Shown here: positions 1-13,500 of the stretch, one piece after another
Numbering within the stretch: position 1 is the stretch's first letter
Layout of the letters: the number at the start of each line of letters is the position of its first letter
Position numbers and translations under genes: made by a program
Assembly: GCA_037043455.1 (NCBI GenBank)
Contig: JAWPHD010004497.1
Location: forward strand, 1 to 64,000
Length of the DNA: 64,000 nucleotides
Direction of reading: 5' to 3'
Origin: Cyrtodaria siliqua
Lineage: Eukaryota > Mollusca > Bivalvia > Adapedonta > Hiatellidae
Notes under the pieces: model-generated
Seen by the model: only the letters and a program-made list of their open reading frames with translations
Database searches by the model: none
What the model was told of the DNA's origin: nothing

Positions 1-570
1 TAACCCTTGCATATATTTAAAAATTGACCTGTAACTTTCGGTGGAACTAAGTTGACTATGATTTATTAGGTCCGTAGATATTCTCAGGGATAGTGCAAAA
101 CTGCGACCAATGGGTCCGGCAGCTTCATGTTTCTGACAGTAATTGATTACATTGAAGTTCTTAGAGTATAAACATTTATACAATATCACTTTTTGGCTGA
201 CCACTTGATATATAAGTGAGAAACTCAGAGGATGGCCGTTCATAGTTAAACTATATGTAAAGAGGATTGACTTAATATTAATTACCGCTGCATATTTGCA
301 ACTAACGCTTTAACCATAGATAAACTACAGTTAACAAGAATCAAATTCTAACGACTATATATATGTAAATAAAAATACAAAATTAAACAACTGAAAACAG
401 AAACGAAATATGCACAGAATAAACTATTAATAAACTATTAATTATTGCTGGGTAACAATGTCCCAGTCCCAGCGTATCATTCAGAATTCTTGCCTGTTGT
501 GTAATTAGTGTTGCATGATAAAAATAAAGCAGTTTATATATAGGTTTATGTAAAATAAGTGCAATTATTT

Positions 571-830
571 TGATTTGTTTGTTGGTTTGTTTGTTTGTAT
601 GGTGTTTTACGTCATTTCAACACATTTAGGGTTATATATGACGATTGATTTTTTGTGGTGGAGGCAGACCACCCACTTTTCCTAGGTAGAACCAGTACTG
701 TACACCTCCAGCCATCCATAAAAATCGACACTTCCTAATTTACAAGTCGAGCTCTCAGTGAGATCGAACCCGCAGCGGTGAGAGGCGAAGGTTTACAAAG
801 CACCGTCGTTAACCATTCGGCCACGGAGAC
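571..830 (-). mobile_element. tRNA-derived SINE with TSD, array copy 1
   Basis: Read on the minus strand, the element starts with a tRNA-like head: A-box tggccgaatggttaac and B-box gggttcgatctc. A central region with ggttctacctagg and cctccacca follows, then a tail gacgtaaaacaccat plus ACAA repeats. A 10-bp target-site duplication, gcaattattt, lies at 561-570 and 831-840. Head, core and tail resemble molluscan V-SINE/RUDI-like elements; that family name is from memory and tentative. The SINE at 56877-57150 shares the core. Confidence 0.9.
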
Positions 831-2219
831 GCAATTATTTCGAGTGCATGGGTTTACTGTTATATAAATCATATGAGTTGAAAGTAAATTTTTCTGACAG
901 CAGTAAGAAAAACTATTCACAGATTGATTTGCTTACATTGTCAGGATGACATCTCATATACATGTATTAAAAGAATGTTTCAGGTTTTCTTAAGACTTCG
1001 GCGGACACGTATAAGGTTAGACTTGTAATAAACTTTATTGGAAAAAGGTAGGTTCATATTTTATCAATTGTTTGTTCTTTATATTCTAAATTTGAAGCTG
1101 AGTAATCCCATCACAAGATATTTTTCCAACTGTTCAATGTCGTTAGTCAAAATTGTGTTTTTCATCTAAATATTGCTCGGAAGAAATGCATTCGTTTATC
1201 TTATGACTGATGACTGGGAACAAGTTTTTCTTTTCTTGACCAGTAATATTGTAACTAACATCATGTCTTATTCAATACCAAACACATAATCGTCAATAAA
1301 TATTGGAAGCATTTATAACTTGGAATAATTAGAATAATAAAATAGACAAATATGTTAACATTGATATTAAAAATATATCATTTATATACATTTTTTAATA
1401 GTTGGATGAAAATGTACCGTTATTGTATGGGATTAGGTACTCGGGTGATCACTTCTGTGGGGCCTGAGAAAATAATCTATTCAGGATGCAGAACAACTTT
1501 CTTTTAATGTACCACGTTGAGGTTAAAATGAACAAGTAATATTTAATATAGAAGTTTTATGCGGTTATTTCTCAGAGTGGTTGTCATCGTGAAGTGGACA
1601 CTTTGACCAATGAAATCTGTCCATGTCATTTGCTGATCTATAACCCTTGCATATATTTAAATATTGACCTGTAACTTTCGGTGGAACTAAGTTGACTATG
1701 ATTTATTAGGTCCGTAGATATTCTCAGGGATAGTGCAAAACTGCGACCAATGGGTCCGGCAGCTTCATGTTTTCTGACAGGGAATGGTTAATTGATTACA
1801 TTGAAGTTCTTAGAGTATAAACATTTATACAATATCACTTTTTGGCTGACCACTTGATATATAAGTGAGAAACTCAGAGGATGGCCGTTCATAGTTAAAC
1901 TATATGTAAAGAGGATTGACTTAATATTAATTACCGCTGCATATTTGCAACTAACGCTTTAACCATAGATAAACTACAGTTAACAAGAATCAAATTCTAA
2001 CGACTATATATATGTAAATAAAAATACAAAATTAAACAACTGAAACAGAAACGAAATATGCACAGAATAAACTATTAATAAACTATTAATTATTGCTGGG
2101 TAACAATGTCCCAGTCCCAGCGTATTCATTCAGAATTCTTGCCTGTTGTGTAATTAGTGTTGCATGATAAAAATAAAGCAGTTTATATATAGGTTTATGT
2201 AAAATAAGTGCAATTATTT

Positions 2220-2479
2220 TGATTTGTTTGTTGGTTTGTTTGTTTGTATGGTGTTTTACGTCATTTCAACACATTTAGGGTTATATATGACGATTGATTT
2301 TTTGTGGTGGAGGCAGACCACCCACTTTTCCTAGGTAGAACCAGTACTGTACACCTCCAGCCATCCATAAAAATCGACACTTTCTAATTTACAAGTCGAG
2401 CTCTCAGTGAGATCGAACCCGCAGCGGTGAGAGGCGAAGGTTTACAAAGCACCGTCGTTAACCATTCGGCCACGGAGAC
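2220..2479 (-). mobile_element. Same SINE, array copy 2
   Basis: 260 bp with the same gcaattattt duplication at 2210-2219 and 2480-2489. Confidence 0.9.
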
Positions 2480-3866
2480 GCAATTATTTCGAGTGCATGG
2501 GTTTACTGTTATGTAATCATATGAGTTGAAAGTAAATTTTTCTGACAGCAGTAAGAAAAACTATTCACAGATTGATTTGCTTACATTGTCAGGATGACAT
2601 CTCATATACATGTATTAAAAGAATGTTTCAGGTTTTCTTAAGACTTCGGCGGACACGTATAAGGTTAGACTTGTAATAAACTTTATTGGAAAAAGGTAGG
2701 TTCATATTTTATCAATTGTTTGTTCTTTATATTTTAAATTTGAAGCTGAGTAATCCCATCACAAGATATTTTTCCAACTGTTCAATGTCGTTAGTCAAAA
2801 TTGTGTTTTTATCTAAATATTGCTCGGAAGAAATGCATTCGTTTATCTTATGACTGATGACTGGGAACAAGTTTTTCTTTTCTTGACCAGTAATATTGTA
2901 ACTAACATCATGTCTTATTCAATACCAAACACATAATCGTCAATAAATATTGGAAGCATTTATAACTTGGAATAATTAGAATAATAAAATAGACAAATAT
3001 GTTAACATTGATATTAAAAATATATCATTTATATACATTTTTTAATAGTTGGATGAAAATGTACCGTTATTGTATGGGATTAGGTACTCGGGTGATCACT
3101 TCTGTGGGGCCTGAGAAAATAATCTATTCAGGATGCAGAACAACTTTCTTTTAATGTACCACGTTGAGGTTAAAATGAACAAGTAATATTTAATATAGAA
3201 GTTTTATGCGGTTATTTCTCAGAGTGGTTGTCATCGTGAAGTGGACACTTTGACCAATGAAATCTGTCCATGTCATTTGCTGATCTATAACCCTTGCATA
3301 TATTTAAATATTGACCTGTAACTTTCGGTGGAACTAAGTTGACTATGATTTATTAGGTCCGTAGATATTCTCAGGGATAGTGCAAAACTGCGACCAATGG
3401 GTCCGGCAGCTTCATGTTTTCTGACAGGGAATGGTTAATTGATTACATTGAAGTTCTTAGAGTATAAACATTTATACAATATCACTTTTTGGCTGACCAC
3501 TTGATATATAAGTGAGAAACTCAGAGGATGGCCGTTCATAGTTAAACTATATGTAAAGAGGATTGACTTAATATTAATTACCGCTGCATATTTGCAACTA
3601 ACGCTTTAACAATAGATAAACTACAGTTAACAAGAATCAAATTCTAACGACTATATATATGTAAATAAAAATACAAAATTAAACAACTGAAACAGAAACG
3701 AAATATGCACAGAATAAACTATTAATAAACTATTAATTATTGCTGGGTAACAATGTCCCAGTCCCAGCGTATTCATTCAGAATTCTTGCCTGTTGTGTAA
3801 TTAGTGTTGCATGATAAAAATAAAGCAGTTTATATATAGGTTTATGTAAAATAAGTGCAATTATTT

Positions 3867-4126
3867 TGATTTGTTTGTTGGTTTGTTTGTTTGTATGGTG
3901 TTTTACGTCATTTCAACACATTTAGGGTTATATATGACGATTGATTTTTTGTGGTGGAGGCAGACCACCCACTTTTCCTAGGTAGAACCAGTACTGTACA
4001 CCTCCAGCCATCCATAAAAATCGACACTTTCTAATTTACAAGTCGAGCTCTCAGTGAGATCGAACCCGCAGCGGTGAGAGGCGAAGGTTTACAAAGCACC
4101 GTCGTTAACCATTCGGCCACGGAGAC
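3867..4126 (-). mobile_element. Same SINE, array copy 3
   Basis: 260 bp; duplication at 3857-3866 and 4127-4136. Confidence 0.9.
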
Positions 4127-5513
4127 GCAATTATTTCGAGTGCATGGGTTTACTGTTATGTAATCATATGAGTTGAAAGTAAATTTTTCTGACAGCAGTA
4201 AGAAAAACTATTCACAGATTGATTTGCTTACATTGTCAGGATGACATCTCATATACATGTATTAAAAGAATGTTTCAGGTTTTCTTAAGACTTCGGCGGA
4301 CACGTATAAGGTTAGACTTGTAATAAACTTTATTGGAAAAAGGTAGGTTCATATTTTATCAATTGTTTGTTCTTTATATTCTAAATTTGAAGCTGAGTAA
4401 TCCCATCACAAGATATTTTTCCAACTGTTCAATGTCGTTAGTCAAAATTGTGTTTTTATCTAAATATTGCTCGGAAGAAATGCATTCGTTTATCTTATGA
4501 CAGATGACTGGGAACAAGTTTTTCTTTTCTTGACCAGTAATATTGTAACTAACATCATGTCTTATTCAATACCAAACACATAATCGTCAATAAATATTGG
4601 AAGCATTTATAACTTGGAATAATTAGAATAATAAAATAGACAAATATGTTAACATTGATATTAAAAATATATCATTTATATACATTTTTTAATAGTTGGA
4701 TGAAAATGTACCGTTATTGTATGGGATTAGGTACTCGGGTGATCACTTCTGTGGGGCCTGAGAAAATAATCTATTCAGGATGCAGAACAACTTTCTTTTA
4801 ATGTACCACGTTGAGGTTAAAATGAACAAGTAATATTTAATATAGAAGTTTTATGCGGTTATTTCTCAGAGTGGTTGTCATCGTGAAGTGGACACTTTGA
4901 CCAATGAAATCTGTCCATGTCATTTGCTGATCTATAACCCTTGCATATATTTAAATATTGACCTGTAACTTTCGGTGGAACTAAGTTGACTATGATTTAT
5001 TAGGTCCGTAGATATTCTCAGGGATAGTGCAAAACTGCGACCAATGGGTCCGGCAGCTTCATGTTTTCTGACAGGGAATGGTTAATTGATTACATTGAAG
5101 TTCTTAGAGTATAAACATTTATACAATATCACTTTTTGGCTGACCACTTGATATATAAGTGAGAAACTCAGAGGATGGCCGTTCATAGTTAAACTATATG
5201 TAAAGAGGATTGACTTAATATTAATTACCGCTGCATATTTGCAACTAACGCTTTAACCATAGATAAACTACAGTTAACAAGAATCAAATTCTAACGACTA
5301 TATATATGTAAATAAAAATACAAAATTAAACAACTGAAACAGAAACGAAATATGCACAGAATAAACTATTAATAAACTATTAATTATTGCTGGGTAACAA
5401 TGTCCCAGTCCCAGCGTATTCATTCAGAATTCTTGCCTGTTGTGTAATTAGTGTTGCATGATAAAAATAAAGCAGTTTATATATAGGTTTATGTAAAATA
5501 AGTGCAATTATTT

Positions 5514-5773
5514 TGATTTGTTTGTTGGTTTGTTTGTTTGTATGGTGTTTTACGTCATTTCAACACATTTAGGGTTATATATGACGATTGATTTTTTGTG
5601 GTGGAGGCAGACCACCCACTTTTCCTAGGTAGAACCAGTACTGTACACCTCCAGCCATCCATAAAAATCGACACTTCCTAATTTACAAGTCGAGCTCTCA
5701 GTGAGATCGAACCCGCAGCGGTGAGAGGCGAAGGTTTACAAAGCACCGTCGTTAACCATTCGGCCACGGAGAC
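5514..5773 (-). mobile_element. Same SINE, array copy 4
   Basis: 260 bp; duplication at 5504-5513 and 5774-5783. Confidence 0.9.
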
Positions 5774-7160
5774 GCAATTATTTCGAGTGCATGGGTTTAC
5801 TGTTATGTAATCATATGAGTTGAAAGTAAAATTTTCTGACAGCAGTAAGAAAAACTATTCACAGATTGATTTGCTTACATTGTCAGGAAGACATCTCATA
5901 TACATGTATTAAAAGAATGTTTCAGGTTTTCTTAAGACTTCGGCGGACACGTATAAGGTTAGACTTGTAATAAACTTTATTGGAAAAAGGTAGGTTCATA
6001 TTTTATCAATTGTTTGTTCTTTATATTCTAAATTTGAAGCTGAGTAATCCCATCACAAGATATTTTTCCAACTGTTCAATGTCGTTAGTCAAAATTGTGT
6101 TTTTATCTAAATATTGCTCGGAAGAAATGCATTCGTTTATCTTATGACTGATGACTGGGAACAAGTTTTTCTTTTCTTGACCAGTAATATTGTAACTAAC
6201 ATCATGTCTTATTCAATACCAAACACATAATCGTCAATAAATATTGGAAGCATTTATAACTTGGAATAATTAGAATAATAAAATAGACAAATATGTTAAC
6301 ATTGATATTAAAAATATATCATTTATATACATTTTTTAATAGTTGGATGAAAATGTACCGTTATTGTATGGGATTAGGTACTCGGGTGATCACTTCTGTG
6401 GGGCCTGAGAAAATAATCTATTCAGGATGCAGAACAACTTTCTTTTAATGTACCACGTTGAGGTTAAAATGAACAAGTAATATTTAATATAGAAGTTTTA
6501 TGCGGTTATTTCTCAGAGTGGTTGTCATCGTGAAGTGGACATTTTGACCAATGAAATCTGTCCATGTCATTTGCTGATCTATAACCCTTGCATATATTTA
6601 AATATTGACCTGTAACTTTCGGTGGAACTAAGTTGACTATGATTTATTAGGTCCGTAGATATTCTCAGGGATAGTGCAAAACTGCGACCAATGGGTCCGG
6701 CAACTTCATGTTTTCTGACAGGGAATGGTTAATTGATTACATTGAAGTTCTTAGAGTATAAACATTTATACAATATCACTTTTTGGCTGACCACTTGATA
6801 TATAAGTGAGAAACTCAAAGGATGGCCGTTCATAGTTAAACTATATGTAAAGAGGATTGACTTAATATTAATTACCGCTGCATATTTGCAACTAACGCTT
6901 TAACCATAGATAAACTACAGTTAACAAGAATCAAATTCTAACGACTATATATATGTAAATAAAAATACAAAATTAAACAACTGAAACAGAAACGAAATAT
7001 GCACAGAATAAACTATTAATAAACTATTAATTATTGCTGGGTAACAATGTCCCAGTCCCAGCGTATTCATTCAGAATTCTTGCCTATTGTGTAATTAGTG
7101 TTGCATGATAAAAATAAAGCAGTTTATATATAGGTTTATGTAAAATAAGTGCAATTATTT

Positions 7161-7420
7161 TGATTTGTTTGTTGGTTTGTTTGTCTGTATGGTGTTTTAC
7201 GTCATTTCAACACATTTAGGGTTATATATGACGATTGATTTTTTGTGGTGGAGGCAGACCACCCACTTTTCCTAGGTAGAACCAGTACTGTTCACCTCCA
7301 GCCATCCATAAAAATCGACACTTCCTAATTTACAAGTCGAGCTCTCAGTGAGATCGAACCCGCAGCGGTGAGAGGCGAAGGTTTACAAAGCACCGTCGTT
7401 AACCATTCGGCCACGGAGAC
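7161..7420 (-). mobile_element. Same SINE, array copy 5
   Basis: 260 bp; duplication at 7151-7160 and 7421-7430. A tttgtttgtctg variant in the tail separates it from copies 1-4. Confidence 0.9.
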
Positions 7421-8817
7421 GCAATTATTTCGAGTGCATGGGTTTACTGTTATGTAATCATATGAGTTGAAAGTAAATTTTTCTGACAGCAGTAAGAAAA
7501 ACTATTCACAGATTGATTTGCTTACATTGTCAGGATGACATCTCATATACATGTATTAAAAGAATGTTTCAGGTTTTCTTAAGACTTCGACGGACACGTA
7601 TAAGGTTAGACTTGTAATAAACTTTATTGGAAAAAGGTAGGTTCATATTTTATCAATTGTTTGTTCTTTATATTCTAAATTTGAAGCTGAGTAATCCCAT
7701 CACAAGATATTTTTCCAACTGTTCAATGTCGTTAGTCAAAATTGTGTTTTTATCTAAATATTGCTCGGAAGAAATGCATTCGTTTATCTTATGACTGATG
7801 ACTGGGAACAAGTTTTTCTTTTCTTGACCAGTAATATTGTAACTAACATCATGTCTTATTCAATACCAAACACATAATCGTCAATAAATATTGGAAGCAT
7901 TTATAACTTGGAATAATTAGAATAATAAAATAGACAAATATGTTAACATTGATATTAAAAATATATCATTTATATACATTTTTTAATAGTTGGATGAAAA
8001 TGTACCGTTATTGTATGGGATTAGGTACTCGGGTGATCACTTCTGTGGGGCCTGAGAAAATAATCTATTCAGGATGCAGAACAACTTTCTTGTAATGTAC
8101 CACGTTGAGGTTAAAATGAGCAAGTAATCTTTAGATAGAAGTATGCCATTTTATGTGATTGTTTTTCAGAGTGGTTGTCATGGTGAAATGGACACTTTGA
8201 CCAAGAAAATCTGTTCAGGTCATTTGCTGACCTGTAACCCATGCATGTATTTTAGTATTGACCAGTCAATTTCGGTGGAACTAAGTTGACTATGATTTAT
8301 TAGGTCCGTAGATATTCTCAGGAATAGTGCAAAACTGCGACCAATGGGTTCGGCAGCTTCATGTTTTCTGACAGGGAATGGTTAATTGATTACATTGAAG
8401 TTCTTAGAGTATACACATTTATACAATATCACTTTTTGGCTGACCACTTGATATATAAGTGAGAAACTCAGAGGATGGCCGTTCATAGTTAAACTATATG
8501 TAAAGAGGATTGACAGTCTTAATATTAATTACCGCTGCATATTTGCAACTAACGCTTTAACCATAGATAAACTACAGTTAACAAGAATCAAATTCTAACG
8601 ACTATATATATGTAAATAAAAATACAAAATTAAACAACTGAAACAAAAAAGAAATATGCACAGAATAAACTATTAATAAACTATTAATTATTGCTGGGTA
8701 ACAATGTCCCAGTCCCAGCGTATTCATTCAGAATGCTTGCCTGTTGTGTAATTAGTGTTGCATGATAAAAATAAAGCAGTTTATATATAGGTTTATGTAA
8801 AATAAGTGCAATTATTT

Positions 8818-9077
8818 TGATTTGTTTGTCTGTTTGTTTGTTTGTATGGTGTTCTACGTCATTTCAACACATTTAGGGTTATATATGACGATTGATTTTT
8901 TGTGGTGGAGGCAGACCACCCACTTTTCCTATGTAGAACCAGTACTGTACACCTCCAGCCATCCATAAAAATCGACACGTCCTAATTTACAAGTCGAGCT
9001 CTCAGTGAGATCGAACCCGCAGCGGTGAGAGGCGAAGGTTTACAAAGCACCGTCGTTAACCATTCGGCCACGGAGAC
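8818..9077 (-). mobile_element. Same SINE, array copy 6
   Basis: 260 bp; duplication at 8808-8817 and 9078-9087. Slightly more diverged, like the rest of copy 6. Confidence 0.9.
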
Positions 9078-9210
9078 GCAATTATTTCGAGTGCATGGGT
9101 TTACTGTTATGTAATCATATGAGTTGAAAGTAAATTTTTCTGACAGCAGTAAGAAAAACTATTCAAAGATTGATTTGCTTACATTGTCAGGATGACATCT
9201 CATTGCATGC

Positions 9211-9945
9211 ATAAAACCATCTATAATTCTGTCAATGATATAAGGTTAGTATATATTTGTCTTCAAAACCATCTATAATGGTGCTGTCAATGATATAAGG
9301 TTAGTACATATCTGTGTCTTCAAAACCATCTATAATGGTGCTGTCAATGATATAAGGTTAGTACATAGCTTTGCCTTCAAAACCATCTATAACGATGCTG
9401 TCAATGATATAAGGTTAGTACATATCTTTGTCTTCAAAACCATCTATAATGGTGCTGTCAATGATATAAGGTTAGTACATATCTTTGTCTTCAAAACCAT
9501 CTATAACGGTGCTGTCAATGATATAAGGTTAGTACATATATGTGTCTTCAAAACCATCTATAATGGTGCTGTCAATGATATAAGGTTAGTACATATCTTT
9601 GTCTTCAAAACCATCTATAATGGTGCTGTCAATGGTATAAGGTTAGTACATGTATATCTTTGTCTTCAAAACCATCTATAATGGTGCTGTCAATGATATA
9701 AGGTTAGTACATATCTTTGTCTTCAAAACCATCTATAATGGTGCTGTCAATGATATAAGGTTAGTACATATCTTTGTCTTCAAAACCATCTATAATGGTG
9801 CTGTCAATGATATAAGGTTAGTACCTATATTTGTCTTCAAAACCATCTATAATGGTGCTGTTAGTGATATAAGGTTAGTACATAGCTTTGCCTTCAAAAC
9901 CAATATATAAGGCTAGTACATATATTTGTCTTCAAAAGCAGATAT
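9211..9945. repeat. 57-bp minisatellite, ~12-13 copies
   Basis: The unit contains ataaggttagtacatat, cttcaaaaccatctataa and ggtgctgtcaatgat. The period of 57 is a multiple of three, so an 86-codon frame stays open (9650-9910) with a 19-residue repeat. I regard that frame as a by-product. The last copies are truncated and diverged. Confidence 0.95.
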
Positions 9946-10520
9946 AATAGTTTAGGAACATAAATGCTTCCTTTTTGCATGCTAATCGAACCGGCTTATC
10001 GAACTACAGGTAATTATATTCAAAAGTTATTCGTCTGCCGTCAGGAATGAAATGTTTCTTTTAGTTGTTCATGTTTATATACGCAATATTACACACGGTA
10101 GAAGTGAACAGTTTATTTGAATTGTAATGCGAATGCACCCGCATCCCTAGCATGTGAACAATTGTGCTGGAAGAAAAAAATGTTTTATACCGTATTTATT
10201 TAACTTTTAATGAATCGATTGATTTGGTGAGCATTTTAGGCAATTGAATTATTTTACTAAAATCAATATATTTTTTTTTCTAGCGCATATTAAGTAAAAT
10301 GAGATTATACATTGCATCAAAGTTTTTCGATACCGTGTGTTTTATATCCACTAACTATATTTATAAAATGTGTGTGCTGTGTTGTATCCACATTTGTTTC
10401 ACTATATGCTAAGAGCTAACTGGGCAAAAGAAGCATTGTGATTCACCTCTAGTTACATATACTGAACCAAACAGCTAACACACAAGTAGACAATACCTTT
10501 AATGTATGAACTTATTATAC
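9946..10520. other. Intergenic, nothing recognised
   Basis: AT-rich sequence with no repeat, open frame or splice-bounded exon that I can support. Confidence 0.5.
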
Positions 10521-10529
10521 GCAGACTGG

Positions 10530-13500
10530 TACCGTTGGAAACAGGTGATTTGAATGATTTTTAATTTACAGTCGTTATTGACAAGATATTTGTCTCGTTC
10601 AGAATGAAATTTGTTTTGATTTATTGATTGTTATTATTGAGATATTAAAGGTATTGTCTACTGGCGCGTTAGTATATGGACAACCATGGTGTAATGCAAT
10701 CAGTGTAAAGAATCATATTATACAGAAACGTTGCAGAGTAATTATCAAGTCTAATAAAGGACTAGTTTTCTTCGGAATTAGAAATAAAAATAATCGAATC
10801 ACCTCAACTGTGTTATTATTCAAGTTTAAATAAAACAATCAGCTTGTGTTAGTCGTATGAAATTTTCAAATATATTGCCATTCGAAGTGTAATCGTTTGA
10901 CTTTATTCAATTTCATAATAATTGGAACTTGTTACGACAATGTATTGACAATACACTGAAAATATTCACAGTGACACATTGATTTACTGGGGACAATTCG
11001 AAGCCGAGTCTTAAACAAGCACTTCGTTACATGTAGCATTTCTAAATGATTTACGTGCGTTGACGAAGATCCAGACGATTTCCTCTTAACTCCAGACTTT
11101 GGAGATGAAGTAGTACACATGTCCATTAATAATTGTGGTTGCTTGAAGCATTCTTGCATTCATCAAAATATAGAGTTGCAGATAAATTAGTTAAGCAACC
11201 GTAGTCTGTACTGCTATGACGGTATTATTTATAAAATATGGGACATTTAAAAAGTTTTAAAAGTGTAGTGTAGTGTTTTGTCCTGAAAATGGACAAACGT
11301 CCACTGACAAATTCGCAAACTCATCCTCTATAAAAGACAAATAAAAAAAAGAATAGGTGTGTAGCAAAGAAACTGCATCTTATTTTCTGGATTAAATTAA
11401 ACATGTAGTAATAATAAGTTATCAACTTCGATATACCCTATTTAATGTGTTGTATTAATATATTGCGAAATAACCGGTTCGTATTCTATGTATTCTGTCC
11501 TTCTGTCATATGCCTACTATAGTTATTGATATATTCGTTATTTGTCGCCAACAAATGTCTCTTTCCATCTAACTATGTCTCGAAAGAAATGAATCGGTAA
11601 TTTCTTTTACTGCCATTCGGAAGACGATCCTTCCTGTTGTTATTGATGAACCAGTGTCAGTTGTGCTTAGAGTTAATATGTGACCTACTTACAGAATAGA
11701 TCCGCTATCGTAGACAGAGAGAGACCGACTTTATGTGCTCGTATTTTTAGATAGGTATAGTGTATGATGCTGCTTTGATTGTAATGCAGTCGCACACTTC
11801 ATAGACAGGTTGTTTATGTTGCGCGAATAGTTAACCGAAATTAACGGTGTCTGCTATAAACGTAATGTATGGGTACTGATGCGTTGTAATCTTTTGTTTT
11901 AATTGTATTTACGTTCCTTTCGAGTTATAGTTTTTTTTCTTATATTGTCTGTAAATACCATGTTGTAAAATGAATGAGAACAAGTGTGTTTATAAATACT
12001 GTTCATACAGGTTTACCTTGAAAGCAACAAACCAAAACAAGAGATAACATTTATCAGGCTCGGTTTTATTGAATTAGTTCATAAGATGTAATATAAGGTG
12101 CAACACCTCTCATGCCCACTAGCAATGCCGTAAGCGGTATTATACGTTAAAGCCAAAAGCATTGGGCTTGATAATCCCAAATGATCCTTAAGCAAAAACC
12201 CTACTGACTTGCAATCGGTGCAACACAGCGCTTAACAAAGACCAGTGTGAATGTCAATAAATACTGAAACGGAGATCCCAGCAATTCTAACTGCCAACTA
12301 TATTTTGACGAAATCTGAAAAATGCGTTTTAAATATTTTGCAAGATTTGTACAGCAAGGTTAACTTCATATAACTATTTATGAAAGTATCTAATGACTTA
12401 TTAGCGCAGTCGTATTGCGTTATAAGTGTTTACACCTTAAGTATTACCTGTTGATACAATTATATGAACAGGCATAACAGGAGTTTCTGGTCGGAAAGAT
12501 TGACAGTTTACAGTTATATATCGTAGAATTTAACTGTACATATTAAATTAGTTTAGGAAGTAAATTGTTTTGGAGTTTACATTATTCCATTTGGAATTAA
12601 CAAAATATTAATTTTTCAGTTTCACGAAGGCGATGCTGAATATGAAATACTAGATAATTATATGTGATAAACATCAATAAATATTAAAAACATTATATCG
12701 TTTCTGAATAGTTTTGTTGATTTTCGAGTGGAAATAATATCTCAGCAGCGTCATACATGCTCGATGTTAGAAGGTATGTTTTCAACATTTAAAGCAACAT
12801 TTGCAAACTAATAAAATACTGTCTATAGAGGTGAACTGACTACTGTTGAATAACTACACATTGTCTGAATCTGTGTACTTTCTATTCTCAAATATCAAAA
12901 TATTACATGTTGTCTGAATAATAATAATAATAATAATAATGTATTCTACATCAATATTTTCAACTTAGTTACATATCTGTATGGGTGTCCTAATTCAATG
13001 CTTTCAAAATAATTGTATCGTGATGGTGTCTGAACAGAATTGTTACATAGTCAAGACTACGACAGAAAGTACAAGTAAATCACATTCTATGTTTTGACGG
13101 CGGCATGATAAGTAAATATAAAAGTCAAACAGGAAATGTAGCATACAAGGACCACAGTCAACCAAACCCACGCATCGAATCTAACACTAATTACAAAGAT
13201 GAATAAAAGGCAAGACACGACATCACAAACATAAAAGGGCTGACAATAGTGACACCGCCTTGGAACGGTATGTGTCGAAAAATGCCGATGGGGGTCTAGG
13301 GTGTTAAACCGGGTTATATATTTGTTTGCGAAGTTAGTTGGATCTCCTGAATGCGTTAAATTATGTTGGGATGACGTCTCCAAACTGTTTGGCGTATTTT
13401 CCACACTTGTAACCAATTTTCTACACGACTGTCTTTTGTTATAAACGAAACCAAAGGATGAATATATGTCATATTTCACATCGTTAGGCAGCTATATGTC

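Larger units (their letters stand above)
1..9203. repeat. Tandem array of ~1.65-kb unit, ~5.6 copies
   Basis: The phrase taacccttgcatatattta recurs at 1, 1641, 3288, 4935 and 6582, and in altered form at 8235. Spacings are 1640, 1647, 1647, 1647 and 1653 bp. Copies 1-5 differ by only scattered substitutions and one ~10-bp indel (copy 1 lacks ggaatggtta near 140). The array starts before the window and stops inside copy 6 at about 9203, where the minisatellite begins. No long open frame, histone, 5S or snRNA gene was recognised in the unit. Its one interpretable part is a 260-bp SINE listed separately. The high identity implies recent amplification or continuing homogenisation. Confidence 0.97.

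Noticed and set aside
1..9203. Array considered as rDNA, 5S, histone or snRNA repeat
   Set aside because: No matching gene words or open frames; the only tRNA-like part is the SINE, whose cloverleaf is degenerate and which carries a SINE tail.
1..9203. CRISPR-like interpretation of regularly spaced repeats
   Set aside because: Units are 1.65 kb with no short repeat-spacer pattern, and the genome is animal.
9650..9910. Open frame with a 19-residue repeat
   Set aside because: Explained by the 57-bp minisatellite; the frame begins and ends with the array and shows no signal, domain or splice context.
13087..13479. 130-codon minus-strand frame with hydrophobic C-terminal half
   Set aside because: Overlaps dispersed repeat R1, and the frame is not kept in the other three R1 copies.
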